This document shows, piece after piece, positions 54,036-54,084 of a stretch of DNA of 54,084 nt. The position numbers were made by a program, and so were the translations under genes. The notes below the pieces were generated by a model that did no database searches, had not been told where the DNA came from, and worked only from the letters and a program-made list of their open reading frames with translations. Position 1 is the stretch's first letter, and each line of letters starts with the position of its first letter. This DNA comes from Pseudomonadales bacterium (lineage in GTDB: Bacteria; Pseudomonadota; Gammaproteobacteria; Pseudomonadales; Azotimanducaceae), in NCBI GenBank assembly GCA_016779385.1, contig JADHNT010000004.1:1-54084 (forward strand), written 5' to 3'.

Positions 54036-54084
54036 TGCTAATCCGGATGCGTAGGCGGACGGGGATCCATGCAGGCCACGGGAA

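Noticed and set aside
54036-54084. Possible feature after the histidine kinase
   Set aside because: Only 49 bases remain and nothing recognisable is present.

Overview
The window is GC-rich bacterial chromosome, gene-dense on both strands, from a gammaproteobacterium. The strongest evidence is the block from about 2.0 to 17.6 kb: icd, a CspD-like cold-shock gene, clpS-clpA, infA, bpt, aat, trxB, ftsK, lolA, rarA, serS, the tus genes, yccA and tRNA-Ser. This is the order I know from Pseudomonas. The accessory genes (CYP153-type P450, paired acyl-CoA dehydrogenases, alkylsulfatase, phytanoyl-CoA dioxygenase-like protein, PQQ dehydrogenase) fit a marine, lipid- or hydrocarbon-using lineage such as the OM60/NOR5 (Halieaceae) type. 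That family-level placement is a guess.

Layout: 0.08-1.3 kb is moaC-moaD-moaE (molybdopterin synthesis), overlapped tail-to-tail by rluE. 2.0-17.6 kb is the conserved core: TCA cycle, N-end-rule proteolysis (Bpt and Aat tag proteins, ClpS delivers them, ClpA unfolds them), redox, chromosome segregation, lipoprotein sorting, replication maintenance, seryl-tRNA synthetase, the tRNA thiolation relay TusD-C-B-E, and tRNA-Ser. 17.6-35.4 kb is accessory metabolism: DUF1330, an MltC-like transglycosylase, DUF4188, a Baeyer-Villiger-type flavin monooxygenase, a GNAT protein, a nitronate-monooxygenase-family enzyme, a DadA-like oxidase, a lipoprotein PQQ dehydrogenase coupled to an NhaC-type antiporter, a GPH symporter coupled to a RibD/DHFR-like protein, two acyl-CoA dehydrogenases, and a cystathionine beta-lyase-like gene coupled to a second NhaC-type transporter.

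35.4-45.1 kb is built on the uvrC-pgsA-tRNA locus. Here tRNA-Cys and tRNA-Leu, usually adjacent, are about 7 kb apart. Between them lie an alkylsulfatase, three exported proteins of unknown function, a methyltransferase with a signal-peptide-like N-terminus, a lipoprotein and an acyl-CoA synthetase. After tRNA-Leu comes a stretch that looks more AT-rich, with a gene-poor 363 bp segment, a DUF2306 membrane protein and a cupin. 46.9-49.4 kb is a CYP153-type P450 / PhyH-like / small-protein operon. The window ends with a LysE-type exporter, a GST, an HMG-CoA-lyase-family enzyme, and a divergent response regulator / histidine kinase pair separated by a long imperfect inverted repeat.

The most unusual points are the exported-protein cluster inserted between tRNA-Cys and tRNA-Leu, a P450 operon lacking its usual redox partners, the inverted repeat between the two-component genes, and repeated tail-to-tail gene overlaps. 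I saw no CRISPR array, intact transposase, integrase or rRNA. No database search was run; family assignments come from reading motifs and remembered family sequences.
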